This document shows, piece by piece, positions 7,201-15,610 of a stretch of DNA of 39,064 bases. This DNA comes from Oscillospiraceae bacterium (GTDB lineage Bacteria; Bacillota; Clostridia; Oscillospirales; Acutalibacteraceae), in the NCBI GenBank assembly GCA_029218825.1, contig JAQXSC010000054.1:1-39064 (forward strand), written 5' to 3'. Below the pieces are notes generated by a model. It was not told the DNA's origin. It did no database searches and saw only the letters and a list, made by a program, of their open reading frames with translations. Positions within the stretch are counted from its first letter, which is position 1, and each line of letters starts with the position of its first letter. The position numbers were made by a program, and so were the translations under genes.

Positions 7201-10188
7201 ACGCTTTCCTACAGCTCATCTCCCGGTGACTTTACATTCAGCGGAGCAGTAGCCAAAGCACCAAATAAAGAGGGCAACTACACAATTACGGTTACTGCTA
7301 CAAATAAGCCTGCGGGAATTACTACTGCCGCAACAACTACGGCTACCTTTAATGTAACAGTTAAGTTTACGGACACTCAGAAAGCCTATAAAGCTTTAGA
7401 AGAAAAATTTGCTCAGATAGGTCACGAAAATTCCGATTACTACGAGAACAACGAGGCTTGGACAGCATATACAAACGCTGTATCTGCGGCAAACACCTTG
7501 CTTGCAACTTTCCCGTCACCTGATGCAAAAAACAAAGACGCTTACGTAAATGCTAAAACAACTTTACAAAATGCCTATGACGAGATTCAAAAATATAAGA
7601 AAGTAAACACAATTTACGTTCTTTCAAAGTATGCTCCGGGTGCTTCTAATAATGGTTATGTAAACATTCATATGTTTAACAATACCACCGGTGAAAGTTA
7701 TGAGCCTGTGGATGACAGCGGTTATTTTGCTACTACAGATGATAATAAGGGCAAGAGTTATCATATGACTAACCTTGGAACTGTTACGGTTGGTAGCGGA
7801 AACAGAAGGCTTTACAAATTTGAATTTTTCGGAAAAGCAGATTTTCTTATTTTTGTAGGTACAGAACAAAATACAGTAATTTCAGATAGTAATAAGTTAA
7901 CAGGGGATATTGAGACCTGCAAGGGCTTTACCAGCTATTTCATAGATATTAAAGACGTAAGTGCAAGTAACAGTCCGAGCAAGACTACCTACGACAAATC
8001 TCCTTATGCACCGTTATCAGTGGAACTAACCAAGACAAGCGACACTTGTGTTGAAGACACTGTGTATGATTTAACAACAAAAATTCCAAAAACCGAGGGT
8101 GGTACACTAAAAACTATCTCCGGAGTAACAGTAAATCACACATATTCTTACACACTGAACGGTAACACCTATGAAATTCCGACTCCTGCAACTTGGGTGC
8201 CTGCAGATCCGGGTGTATATACCATTACTGTAACATCCTATAACGGTATCACTGATGAAGATGTTGAAAACACCTTTACCCTGTACGTACAGGATAAGCT
8301 TGATAAGCCTATTCTTGCAATCAACGGTACAACTGACAGTAATACTGTTACAGTTAATAACGAAACAGATGTAGTGCTGTCAGCTATTTCAAGCGGTGCG
8401 GATTATCCTGAAGGTGCAAAGTATATCTTTACTGTTGACGGCACTGATTATGAATCAAATGTGCCAACCTATACTTTTGCTGTAGGTACAGCGAGTGCCT
8501 TAACTCTTGGCAATCATACAGTTTCTGTAAAGGTAATTGCACCTGACACAAAGTATGCAGGAACCGAAATTAATCAGTATGTTGATTCCGAAGCAAGTGA
8601 TGAAAAAACTGTAAAGATTGATACTGTAAAATATACCTACAAATTTGATTTTACAGAGTGTCACGTTGCTACAAATACAGTTACATTTAAACTCGAAGGA
8701 AAAGATACAACAGTTACTGATTTAAAAGGTTCTGTAACTGTTGATAAAAACAGCTTGGTAGCATTTACCGTTACAATGTCAGGCAAATATCTGCCGATTC
8801 CAAATGAGAATTGTTGGAGCGGAGTTACAGGTGCTACGATAGGCGAGAACAAATTAAGTTATTCATTTACTGCAAGCAATAGTAATGCCGATTCAACTGT
8901 TGTGTTTAGGTCCTATCTACCGGTAGAAATAACTCCCGATACTCAGAAAATTAAGATTAATGCTTCTGCAAAGATTAATATTAAGGAATTAGACAGTAAT
9001 GCAAGCTATCAGCTGTTATATAAAAAGACAACTGATACGAAATTTATTGCAGCTACTGCTACGCTGACTGATAAAGAGTTTGCTACATCAAACCTTCCGT
9101 ACGGAAAATACCAATTTAAGGTAAGACAATATACTGATTATTATAGTGTTGAGTCCAATGTAGTAAATGTTAACGCTATAATCGGTACTGTTGAATTAGA
9201 ATATTACTACAGAGATTATAAGTCTGAAAACGGCATATCCTATGACCCGTATATCGGCAAGGAAAACAACCTGAGTGCTTCCGCTACCAAATATTCTGTT
9301 GTGCTGGAGGATGACATCAGCTCGGTTGTTGAGGAAAATGATTACGCTACTCTTTACAAAAAGTATGCACCTAAATTGAGCAATAATTACTTTGATTATA
9401 CTTTAGTTACCACAGGCGTAACAGGTTCACTTAGTGAAGACAAGGCTATATGTACCATTACCGGTCCGCTGATGACGCCAACGGAAAAGACATATACCGT
9501 GTCTATCAACGGTGTGAAAGATAACGAGTTTACATCTTATTATCAGCAAAAGACATTCCTGCTTGACGCTTCTAAATATTGCACTGAGGGTACATACGGC
9601 TATGTTTGGTACTACGTGGATTCAGAGGGCAAGGAAACTGTTGTATCTACAAGTCAGTACTACAAGCTCCGTGTAGCTAAGAATACAGATCTTAGAGTTA
9701 AGGGTTCGGATGTGGAGATTACTACTCCTACTACCACTATTAATGAGCCTGTTTACACAGAAATTATTTCAAATAATGCAGTTAAGGTTCAGATGAGTAT
9801 GCTGGTAGAAAACTACCTGCCTGAAGACGCAGTAAGAACACGCACAGGTGTAGTATATTATTCATATGAGGGAGATACTGCTCCTGCTGTTGACAGTACA
9901 AAACTGCCGTCTATTATTGCAAACAGCGCTACACTTGCCAACGGAGATCCGGGCAAAACCTACACTGTGGGAACTGAGTCTGGCATAGACATAAAGGGCT
10001 ATTATACAAACAATGATAATGTAAACGGCAAGTTTATATTTGCTCCGATTGCAAGTATCAACTCTACAAAGACCTATGTTGTTTATTCATATCTAACTTA
10101 TATACAGGATAATGTTTCGGTTACTATTATTTCTTCTCCTGTTACTGCATCGGTTACGTTGTATAAACAACAAATCACAACTTCATAA
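4240..10188 (+). CDS. Giant (1982 aa) secreted modular protein with CBM26-like, InlB-repeat-like, Ig-like and FIVAR-like regions
   Basis: RBS aggagg; Sec signal peptide MKTNLKRISKRSLALILGILMLFSTLMVGTITNVNA. CBM26-like NRIFITNNKGFSYIKMYFWG...HTVYYYDLPTDVSGFIIQ; repeat-like TVTYSAGANGSMTCAQDTVNVESGS; helical AYKALEEKFAQIGHENSDYYENNEAWTAYTNAVSAANTLL. No LPXTG motif or C-terminal TM recognised. Confidence 0.85.
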   Translation: MKTNLKRISKRSLALILGILMLFSTLMVGTITNVNAALTASTTPVDDGCNRIFITNNKGFSYIKMYFWGSSTKDNPEWGSAYDITGNSIGTNSDGHTVYYYDLPTDVSGFIIQTSNNQTKNLPGNQGGTAFTVSNGLGLYFAGTNDDGQWYMGTWDATAYLPSGSSGDGLTEISELTENKATNKIIANTNTSAKAKSAWLWNGSGSGKAYNFTAVGSLSTQYLSYYSHSMSSPNAIFFQGTVTDGSSSWPGNTRITTKDVKAENGLNASADGHTSLIDGNYYFVTTSTESDQTKFTVFDHIGGTITPDQTTITTGQSITLTGAVTAGTLRQSKIGVGSDKFTYVIRDSGGKYYRIGDDKTESTSVTWTPTVGGTYTVCGLVTDPFGFESIKVAETTVTVNDPVQQKYTVTYSAGANGSMTCAQDTVNVESGSQVVADTNVTFTITPDEGYEVDTFTVNGEDKKSSITNNTYTHTVQADVDVQVTFKKTTYTITVDSGITGGTVTPSATSASMGDIITFTSTPETAYFQKSVTVTKASGGTVTCTNNSFTMPAENVTISATFVSYRITGSLTTAGTSVGKDTTWDNFTNGMAFDTKVSDTVYSKTINLTSTDMTELRNKFRLKSNDGVVYRPKDTDATDDDGKGNKGYLITKSDSETKSYATENGTSSNFFYFDTPGEYTIFIQYVDGGNPKIWAVRGAFNLTSTTTKCTVKFYSDANLTTEITKSKANRTVYVQVTPDTNCQVKSVSANSGLTLTPVSGKENVYSFTMPSKDVNVTATAETIKKTVKFTFANSSLSVSYVYNGTAYNGANVSTGDTVTVDKGTTLSVSAVLNTGYQADGWVVTPTPTPAATTGETTCSFTVSDNTSVTFKTKKIDYSISYVYNPTQGGTSVVKVNDAEVTKLNIGDKFKVEQTVNTSGGYEIDSVEVKAGSTILYPDANGIYTMQTGDVTVTTTYKAIKPTISNCPTETVEMYAGASYTIPATTDYGTLSYSSSPGDFTFSGAVAKAPNKEGNYTITVTATNKPAGITTAATTTATFNVTVKFTDTQKAYKALEEKFAQIGHENSDYYENNEAWTAYTNAVSAANTLLATFPSPDAKNKDAYVNAKTTLQNAYDEIQKYKKVNTIYVLSKYAPGASNNGYVNIHMFNNTTGESYEPVDDSGYFATTDDNKGKSYHMTNLGTVTVGSGNRRLYKFEFFGKADFLIFVGTEQNTVISDSNKLTGDIETCKGFTSYFIDIKDVSASNSPSKTTYDKSPYAPLSVELTKTSDTCVEDTVYDLTTKIPKTEGGTLKTISGVTVNHTYSYTLNGNTYEIPTPATWVPADPGVYTITVTSYNGITDEDVENTFTLYVQDKLDKPILAINGTTDSNTVTVNNETDVVLSAISSGADYPEGAKYIFTVDGTDYESNVPTYTFAVGTASALTLGNHTVSVKVIAPDTKYAGTEINQYVDSEASDEKTVKIDTVKYTYKFDFTECHVATNTVTFKLEGKDTTVTDLKGSVTVDKNSLVAFTVTMSGKYLPIPNENCWSGVTGATIGENKLSYSFTASNSNADSTVVFRSYLPVEITPDTQKIKINASAKINIKELDSNASYQLLYKKTTDTKFIAATATLTDKEFATSNLPYGKYQFKVRQYTDYYSVESNVVNVNAIIGTVELEYYYRDYKSENGISYDPYIGKENNLSASATKYSVVLEDDISSVVEENDYATLYKKYAPKLSNNYFDYTLVTTGVTGSLSEDKAICTITGPLMTPTEKTYTVSINGVKDNEFTSYYQQKTFLLDASKYCTEGTYGYVWYYVDSEGKETVVSTSQYYKLRVAKNTDLRVKGSDVEITTPTTTINEPVYTEIISNNAVKVQMSMLVENYLPEDAVRTRTGVVYYSYEGDTAPAVDSTKLPSIIANSATLANGDPGKTYTVGTESGIDIKGYYTNNDNVNGKFIFAPIASINSTKTYVVYSYLTYIQDNVSVTIISSPVTASVTLYKQQITTS

Positions 10189-10201
10189 AGCATAACAAAA
10201 G

Positions 10202-10235
10202 GGCAGTTGCAATGATTTTGCGACTGCCTTGATGT
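10202..10235 (+). terminator. Putative terminator or 3' hairpin after the giant secreted gene
   Basis: aGGGCAGTTGCAA tgatt TTGCGACTGCC, followed by a weakly T-rich stretch. Confidence 0.5.
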
Positions 10236-10293
10236 TTACTTTAACAAAAAAGTGTGATATAATCAAGCAAATAAATTTGGCGGAGGTAGTATT

Positions 10294-11268
10294 ATGAAGA
10301 ACATAAACTGGGCGGTATTAGGCACAGGAGTTATTGCCAATGAAATGGCGGTTGCTCTGAATAAAAACGGCAAGAGCATATATGCAGTAGGTAACAGAAC
10401 CTACGAAAAAGCGGTATCATTTGCCGAAAAGTACGGCATTAAAAAGGTTTATGCCGATTATAATGAAATGTTCACCGACCCTGAGGTTGACGTAATTTAT
10501 ATTACAACTCCCCACAATACTCACATTGACTTTATGAAGAAGGCTATCGAAAACGGAAAGCACATTCTTGTTGAAAAGTCCGTTACCTTAAATAGCAGTG
10601 AGCTTCGGGAGGCTGTGGATTTAGCAAAGGAAAAAGGCGTTGTTATGGGCGAAGCTATGACAATATTCCATATGCCTATTTATAAAAAGCTAAAAGAAAT
10701 TTTAGCAACCGGAAAGCTTGGCAAGGTTAATCTTATTACAATGAACTTTGGCAGCTTCAAGGAATACGATATGAACAACCGCTTTTTTAACAGAAATCTT
10801 GCAGGGGGAGCGATGCTTGACATCGGGGTTTACGCACTTTCCTTTATCCGTTGGTTTATGGATTCAAAGCCCACTGAGCTTTTATCACAGGTAAAGACAG
10901 CTCCTACAGAAGTTGACGAACAGGCAGGACTGCTGTTAATGAACAAAGAAGGACAGATGGCGACCGTAATGCTTTCTCTCCATTCAAAACAGCCGAAACG
11001 CGGTATGATTTCCTGTGAAAAGGGATATATTGAGGTTATGGAATATCCGAGAGCATGGGAGGCAACAATCACCTACACCGACAGCGGTGAAACCGAGTTA
11101 GTTAAAGCAGGCGAAAACGCAGACGCCCTTGCCTATGAGCTTGACGATATGGAAAAGGCAATTTTCGGGGATACGGAGTGTATGCACCTTGACTATACAA
11201 TAGATGTTATGGATATGATGACAGAATTCAGAAAACAATGGAATCTGAAATATCCCGAGGAAGAGTAA
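10294..11268 (+). CDS. Gfo/Idh/MocA family oxidoreductase
   Basis: N-terminal Rossmann region WAVLGTGVIANEMAVAL; DVIYITTPHNTHIDFMKKAIENGKHILVEKSVTLN motif. Confidence 0.9.
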   Translation: MKNINWAVLGTGVIANEMAVALNKNGKSIYAVGNRTYEKAVSFAEKYGIKKVYADYNEMFTDPEVDVIYITTPHNTHIDFMKKAIENGKHILVEKSVTLNSSELREAVDLAKEKGVVMGEAMTIFHMPIYKKLKEILATGKLGKVNLITMNFGSFKEYDMNNRFFNRNLAGGAMLDIGVYALSFIRWFMDSKPTELLSQVKTAPTEVDEQAGLLLMNKEGQMATVMLSLHSKQPKRGMISCEKGYIEVMEYPRAWEATITYTDSGETELVKAGENADALAYELDDMEKAIFGDTECMHLDYTIDVMDMMTEFRKQWNLKYPEEE

Positions 11269-11316
11269 TTTGGACAAATTTCTTTGTATAATTATTTAAA
11301 AAATATATACCTATTG

Positions 11317-11352
11317 AATGACCTCCATAGTATTTTACGGAGGTCATTTTTA
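11317..11352 (+). terminator. Rho-independent terminator
   Basis: AATGACCTCC...GGAGGTCATT followed by a T-run. Confidence 0.75.
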
Positions 11353-11463
11353 TAGAAAAATTAACGAGGAAACTCAAAATATGTTATAATTAATGCAGAA
11401 AATTTCAAATAATTTGTAAGATTTTCTCTTTTTCAAAGTCTTATATGTAAAGGAGGTGGTAGA

Positions 11464-11964
11464 GTGACTGAGTTTGAGGGTGTGTATCGTAGGTATTTTA
11501 AGGATGTGTTTTTATATATTCTAAGACTTTCCAAAGATAAACATATTGCCGAAGAAATCACAAGTGAAACCTTTTTAAAAGCAATGCGTTCCATTAATAA
11601 ATTCAAAGGGGATTGCGATATTAGAGTTTGGTTATGTCAAATTGCGAAAAACAGCTATTTCACCTATTTGAAAAAGGTTGGTTGTACCGCCGATATTGAT
11701 GAAATAGCAACTGCAAGTTATGATTTAGGCTTAACAGTTGAAGAAAAAATCGAGCAACAAGATGAGGCTACGAAAATAAAAAAACTGCTTCATAATATTC
11801 CTAACCCATACAAAGAAGTTTTTATGTGGCGTGTGTTTGCTCAGCTGAGCTTTAAACAGATTGGTCAAATATTCAACAAATCCGATAATTGGGCTTGTGT
11901 TACCTACCACCGAGCCAAAAATATGATTAGACAAGGATTGGAGGAGTACAGCAATGAGGAATGA
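11464..11964 (+). CDS. ECF-type RNA polymerase sigma factor
   Basis: Sigma-70 region 2 (YRRYFKDVFLYILRLSKDKHIAEEITSETFLKAMRSINKF) and region 4 (NPYKEVFMWRVFAQLSFKQIGQIFNKSDNWACVTYHRAKNMI); GTG start with aaaggaggtgg. Confidence 0.9.
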   Translation: MTEFEGVYRRYFKDVFLYILRLSKDKHIAEEITSETFLKAMRSINKFKGDCDIRVWLCQIAKNSYFTYLKKVGCTADIDEIATASYDLGLTVEEKIEQQDEATKIKKLLHNIPNPYKEVFMWRVFAQLSFKQIGQIFNKSDNWACVTYHRAKNMIRQGLEEYSNEE

Positions 11965-12580
11965 TTGCAATATTGTCAGGGATATGTTGCCGCTTTATTT
12001 GGAAAAAATGGCAAGTGACGATACGGTTTCTTTTATACAAGAGCATTTAGACAGTTGTGAGAAATGCCGTGCTGAGTTAGAGAAAATGAAGAATTTTGAA
12101 GAGGATAGAATATTTAAGGACATAGATGTTTCTTGCGATGATGTTGACGTTAAGCCTTTTAAAAAAATCAAATCAAAGATAATTAAAATTATAGCAATAG
12201 CAGTAGTTTTGTCTGTTTTTCTTACTATTACAACAGTGTCTATATGTAACCAATTCCCGCCTTTGAGAATTGATTACGGAGAATCGGAAACCCACTCACA
12301 GGAGGAAATGGATTCGGCAATAAAAATAATTAAGGATACCGTCTTTTCTTGGGGAGGATATGTATATTATGTTAGTTATTCAGGCGACAAGACCGGCAAA
12401 AAAGAACTTAAATATTGCAACAAACTTGCTGACGAGGGTGTAGTTTATGTTGACTGTATGGTTTTTGATGCAGAGTTTAACTATATAATTGGAAATCAAG
12501 GTAATCGCACGTACTACAGGTGGTATTTTGGAAGAACAAAAGGCGGAGATTGGGAATTAGTATCATATGGTTTTGGTTGA
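11954..12580 (+). CDS. Anti-sigma factor with N-terminal zinc finger, one TM segment and an extracytoplasmic domain
   Basis: HLDSCEKCRAEL zf-HC2 motif; TM IIKIIAIAVVLSVFLTITTVSI; overlaps the sigma gene end (11954-11964). Confidence 0.85.
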   Translation: MRNDCNIVRDMLPLYLEKMASDDTVSFIQEHLDSCEKCRAELEKMKNFEEDRIFKDIDVSCDDVDVKPFKKIKSKIIKIIAIAVVLSVFLTITTVSICNQFPPLRIDYGESETHSQEEMDSAIKIIKDTVFSWGGYVYYVSYSGDKTGKKELKYCNKLADEGVVYVDCMVFDAEFNYIIGNQGNRTYYRWYFGRTKGGDWELVSYGFG

Positions 12581-12609
12581 CAAAAATAAATTTGTACAGA
12601 TGCAAAAGA

Positions 12610-12641
12610 GGCTGTTGCTAACCGAAAGATTAGCAACAGCC
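12610..12641 (+). terminator. Strong hairpin after the anti-sigma gene
   Basis: GGCTGTTGCTAA-ccgaaaga-TTAGCAACAGCC perfect 12-bp stem; only a weak T-tract follows. Confidence 0.6.
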
Positions 12642-12766
12642 CTAAAATTATATACTTTTGTGTAACGGTGTGATATACTTAACTAAAGATAATAAAGATT
12701 ATTTGAAAATCGACCATCTATGATGAAAAAAACCAATTCCCAAAAGTTGAAAAATGTGACGAATAA

Positions 12767-12797
12767 AAAATTTAGGCACAGCGTTATGCTGTGCCTT
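12767..12797 (-). terminator. Rho-independent terminator of the minus-strand C_GCAxxG_C_C gene, overlapping its stop codon
   Basis: On the minus strand: GGCACAGC-ataac-GCTGTGCC-TAAATTTTTTATT. Confidence 0.7.
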
Positions 12798-13242
12798 TGG
12801 TGTTAATGTATTCTTCTAAAATATCCGCCGCATATTTGCAAAGTTCGGAGCAGGGGCGTTTTTTGTAGTACTTTTCACTTCTCTGTTCAGGGGCAGGTTT
12901 GTCCGCCCCTTTTATGTTTAAGCCTAAAAGTTCACGGCAGATTATCGAGCCGTTGTCCTCTTTGAATTTGTTTGCAAGAAATTGAACTTCCTTATATAGT
13001 GCCGTTTTCTCCTGTGTAACAGTAGGGTCGCTGTAGCCGTACTTCATACCCAGCACCATATTCATTCCGCTGACAGTACCGCAAACTTCCCTCAACCTGC
13101 CCATACCTCCCCCAAAGGGAGAACTTATTTTCACAGCGGTATCAAAATCAATACCCAAATCCTCTGCAAATGCACCGAAAACAGCCTGTGCGCAGTTGTA
13201 TCCTTTTTCAAAAAGACTTTTTGCCTTATCGCCTTTTGTCAT
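12784..13242 (-). CDS. C_GCAxxG_C_C family (redox-type cysteine cluster) protein
   Basis: YNCAQAVFGAF, FGGGMGRLREVCGTVSGMNMVLGMKYG and the C-terminal cysteines match the family signature. Confidence 0.85.
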   Translation of the reverse strand: MTKGDKAKSLFEKGYNCAQAVFGAFAEDLGIDFDTAVKISSPFGGGMGRLREVCGTVSGMNMVLGMKYGYSDPTVTQEKTALYKEVQFLANKFKEDNGSIICRELLGLNIKGADKPAPEQRSEKYYKKRPCSELCKYAADILEEYINTKGTA

Positions 13243-13347
13243 ATTATCACTTCCCTGAATTTTATTATATCATCAAAAATATGTATTGGCAATAGTCACA
13301 ACCTATGTTATAATAACTGTGTATATTAATTTTTATAGGTGATTAAT

Positions 13348-15159
13348 TTGGCATTTGAACAGGATAAAATAAGAAATTTCAGTATTATCGCCCATATTGA
13401 CCACGGAAAAAGCACCTTGGCTGACCGAATTTTGGAGCAGACCCAGAGTGTTTCCGTTCGTGATATGGAGGCGCAGATACTTGACGATATGGAACTTGAG
13501 CGTGAGCGTGGTATTACAATCAAGGCTCGTGCGGTAACAGCGATTTATCACGCAGATGACGGAGAGGACTATCTGCTGAATCTAATCGACACACCGGGAC
13601 ACGTTGACTTTAACTACGAGGTCAGCCGAAGTCTTGCCGCCTGTGAGGGCGCTGTGCTTATTGTTGACGCATCACAGGGCATAGAGGCGCAAACCCTTGC
13701 AAACACATATCTTGCAGTTGACGGCGGTCTTGAGATTGTCCCTGTTGTAAATAAAATCGACTTGCCCTCTGCCGACCCTGACAGAGTTATAAAAGAAATT
13801 GAGGACGTAATCGGTATTCCGGCTGAGGACGCACCGAGAATTTCCGCAAAGCAGGGCTTGAACATTCACGCAGTTTTAGAGAAAATCGTGTCGGATATCC
13901 CTGCGCCTACAGGTGATATTAACGCACCTTTGCGTGGACTGATTTTCGACAGTTATTACGATTCCTACAAGGGCGTAATCATTTACGTGCGTTTGAAAGA
14001 GGGACAAATTCACCCGGGTGATGAGTTTAAACTTATGGCTACCAATTCAACCTTTAACGTGGTTGAGTGCGGTCTTATGCACGCAACTTCTTTGGAGCAA
14101 ACTGACGGTCTGTATGCCGGTGAGGTTGGATATATTGCCGCTTCCATTAAGTCTTTGTCAGACGCACAGGTTGGCGATACAATTACCCTTGTGAAAAATC
14201 CTGCTCCTGAGCCTTTGCCCGGTTATCGTGAGGCGCAGTCAATGGTATTCTGCGGTATCTATCCTGTTGACGGCGCAAGATACGGCGACTTAAAGGACGC
14301 ATTGGAAAAGTTAAAATTAAATGACGCCTCATTAAGTTTTGAGCCTGAAACCTCTATTGCCCTTGGCTTTGGTTATCGCTGCGGCTTCTTGGGACTTTTG
14401 CATATGGAGATTATTCAGGAGCGACTTGAAAGAGAGTACAACCTTGACATTATCACCACAGCACCCAGCGTAATTTATAAAATCACAAAAACAGACGGCA
14501 CAGTTGAAAATATAGACAACCCTACAAACTACCCTGACCCTGCCTTGATTGCATCTGCCGAGGAGCCTATGACAGACGCACATATTTATTCCCCAACTGA
14601 ATACGTAGGCAACATTATGGAACTTTGTCAGGACAGACGTGGTATATTTGTCGGTATGGATTATATCGACTCCGACCGTGTTGACATTCACTACCAACTG
14701 CCCCTTGCGGAAATTATCTACGACTTTTTCGATACACTTAAATCCCGCACAAGAGGATATGCGTCATTTGACTATGAACTCAGGGATTATGTTCAAAGCG
14801 ACCTTGTAAAACTTGATATTATGCTCAACGGAGAAATCGTTGACGCATTGAGTTTTATTATCCACAAGGACAAGGCATACGGACGAGCAAGGAAAATGGC
14901 TGAAAAATTAAAGGAAAAAATTCCACGTCAACTTTTTGAAATTCCAATCCAAGCCTGTATCGGCGGTAAGATTATCGCCAGAGAAACCGTTAAGGCTATG
15001 CGCAAGGACGTTCTTGCAAAGTGCTACGGCGGTGACATTACACGTAAGAAAAAATTGTTGGAAAAACAAAAAGAAGGCAAAAAGCGTATGCGCCAGTTAG
15101 GTTCTGTGGAAGTTCCTCAAGAAGCGTTTATGGCGGTGCTGAAACTTGACACCGACTGA
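13348..15159 (+). CDS. lepA: Elongation factor 4 (LepA); start placed at TTG 13348, although the ORF extends to GTG 13339
   Basis: [46 protein letters not shown]-terminal [54 protein letters not shown]. Confidence 0.95.
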   Translation: MAFEQDKIRNFSIIAHIDHGKSTLADRILEQTQSVSVRDMEAQILDDMELERERGITIKARAVTAIYHADDGEDYLLNLIDTPGHVDFNYEVSRSLAACEGAVLIVDASQGIEAQTLANTYLAVDGGLEIVPVVNKIDLPSADPDRVIKEIEDVIGIPAEDAPRISAKQGLNIHAVLEKIVSDIPAPTGDINAPLRGLIFDSYYDSYKGVIIYVRLKEGQIHPGDEFKLMATNSTFNVVECGLMHATSLEQTDGLYAGEVGYIAASIKSLSDAQVGDTITLVKNPAPEPLPGYREAQSMVFCGIYPVDGARYGDLKDALEKLKLNDASLSFEPETSIALGFGYRCGFLGLLHMEIIQERLEREYNLDIITTAPSVIYKITKTDGTVENIDNPTNYPDPALIASAEEPMTDAHIYSPTEYVGNIMELCQDRRGIFVGMDYIDSDRVDIHYQLPLAEIIYDFFDTLKSRTRGYASFDYELRDYVQSDLVKLDIMLNGEIVDALSFIIHKDKAYGRARKMAEKLKEKIPRQLFEIPIQACIGGKIIARETVKAMRKDVLAKCYGGDITRKKKLLEKQKEGKKRMRQLGSVEVPQEAFMAVLKLDTD

Positions 15160-15173
15160 TAGAGGTAAATTTT

Positions 15174-15560
15174 ATGGACTTGCTGAAAGGTTGCCTGTGT
15201 GTCGGACTTGGAGGATTTGCAGGGGCGGTGTTGAGGTTTTTAATTAGTTCCCTTCCCATAAAAACTTATTTTCCTTTTCAAACCCTTGTTATTAATATTC
15301 TGGCAGCGGTTATGATAGGCTTTTTTACAGGCTTGTTTAGTCAAGGCACAGGGCTGAATGTAAATTTGCACAGATTTTTAACTACAGGTCTTTGCGGTGG
15401 ATTTTCCACGTTTTCCACCTTTAGCGCAGAAATTGTGACCCTGTATAAAGGAAGTCACCAAATTTTGGCGGTAACTTACGGAATTTTGTCTGTGGTACTC
15501 TGTGTGGGCGGTGTGCTTTTAGGAGATTTTTTAGCCGCCGTAGTTTTGAAAAAAGCATAA
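15174..15560 (+). CDS. crcB: Fluoride ion exporter CrcB/Fluc
   Basis: GGFAGAVLRFLIS and TTGLCGGFSTFSTFSAEIV motifs; four hydrophobic segments. Confidence 0.9.
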   Translation: MDLLKGCLCVGLGGFAGAVLRFLISSLPIKTYFPFQTLVINILAAVMIGFFTGLFSQGTGLNVNLHRFLTTGLCGGFSTFSTFSAEIVTLYKGSHQILAVTYGILSVVLCVGGVLLGDFLAAVVLKKA

Positions 15561-15572
15561 ACAGGCATAAAT

Positions 15573-15606
15573 AATGCTCTCACTTTTTTAAGTGAGAGCA
15601 TTTTTC
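15573..15606 (+). terminator. Rho-independent terminator after lepA-crcB
   Basis: ATGCTCTCACTT-tttt-AAGTGAGAGCATTTTT. Confidence 0.85.
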
Positions 15607-15610
15607 ATTA

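Noticed and set aside
4520-8852. Alternative-frame and antisense ORFs inside the giant gene
   Set aside because: By-products of the coding frame of the long gene; no RBS or recognisable domain.
13326-14697. Antisense ORFs over lepA
   Set aside because: Entirely inside a conserved housekeeping gene; no independent support.
15174-15560. Fluoride riboswitch controlling crcB
   Set aside because: crcB follows lepA by 14 nt in an apparent operon and no fluoride-aptamer consensus was seen upstream of either gene.
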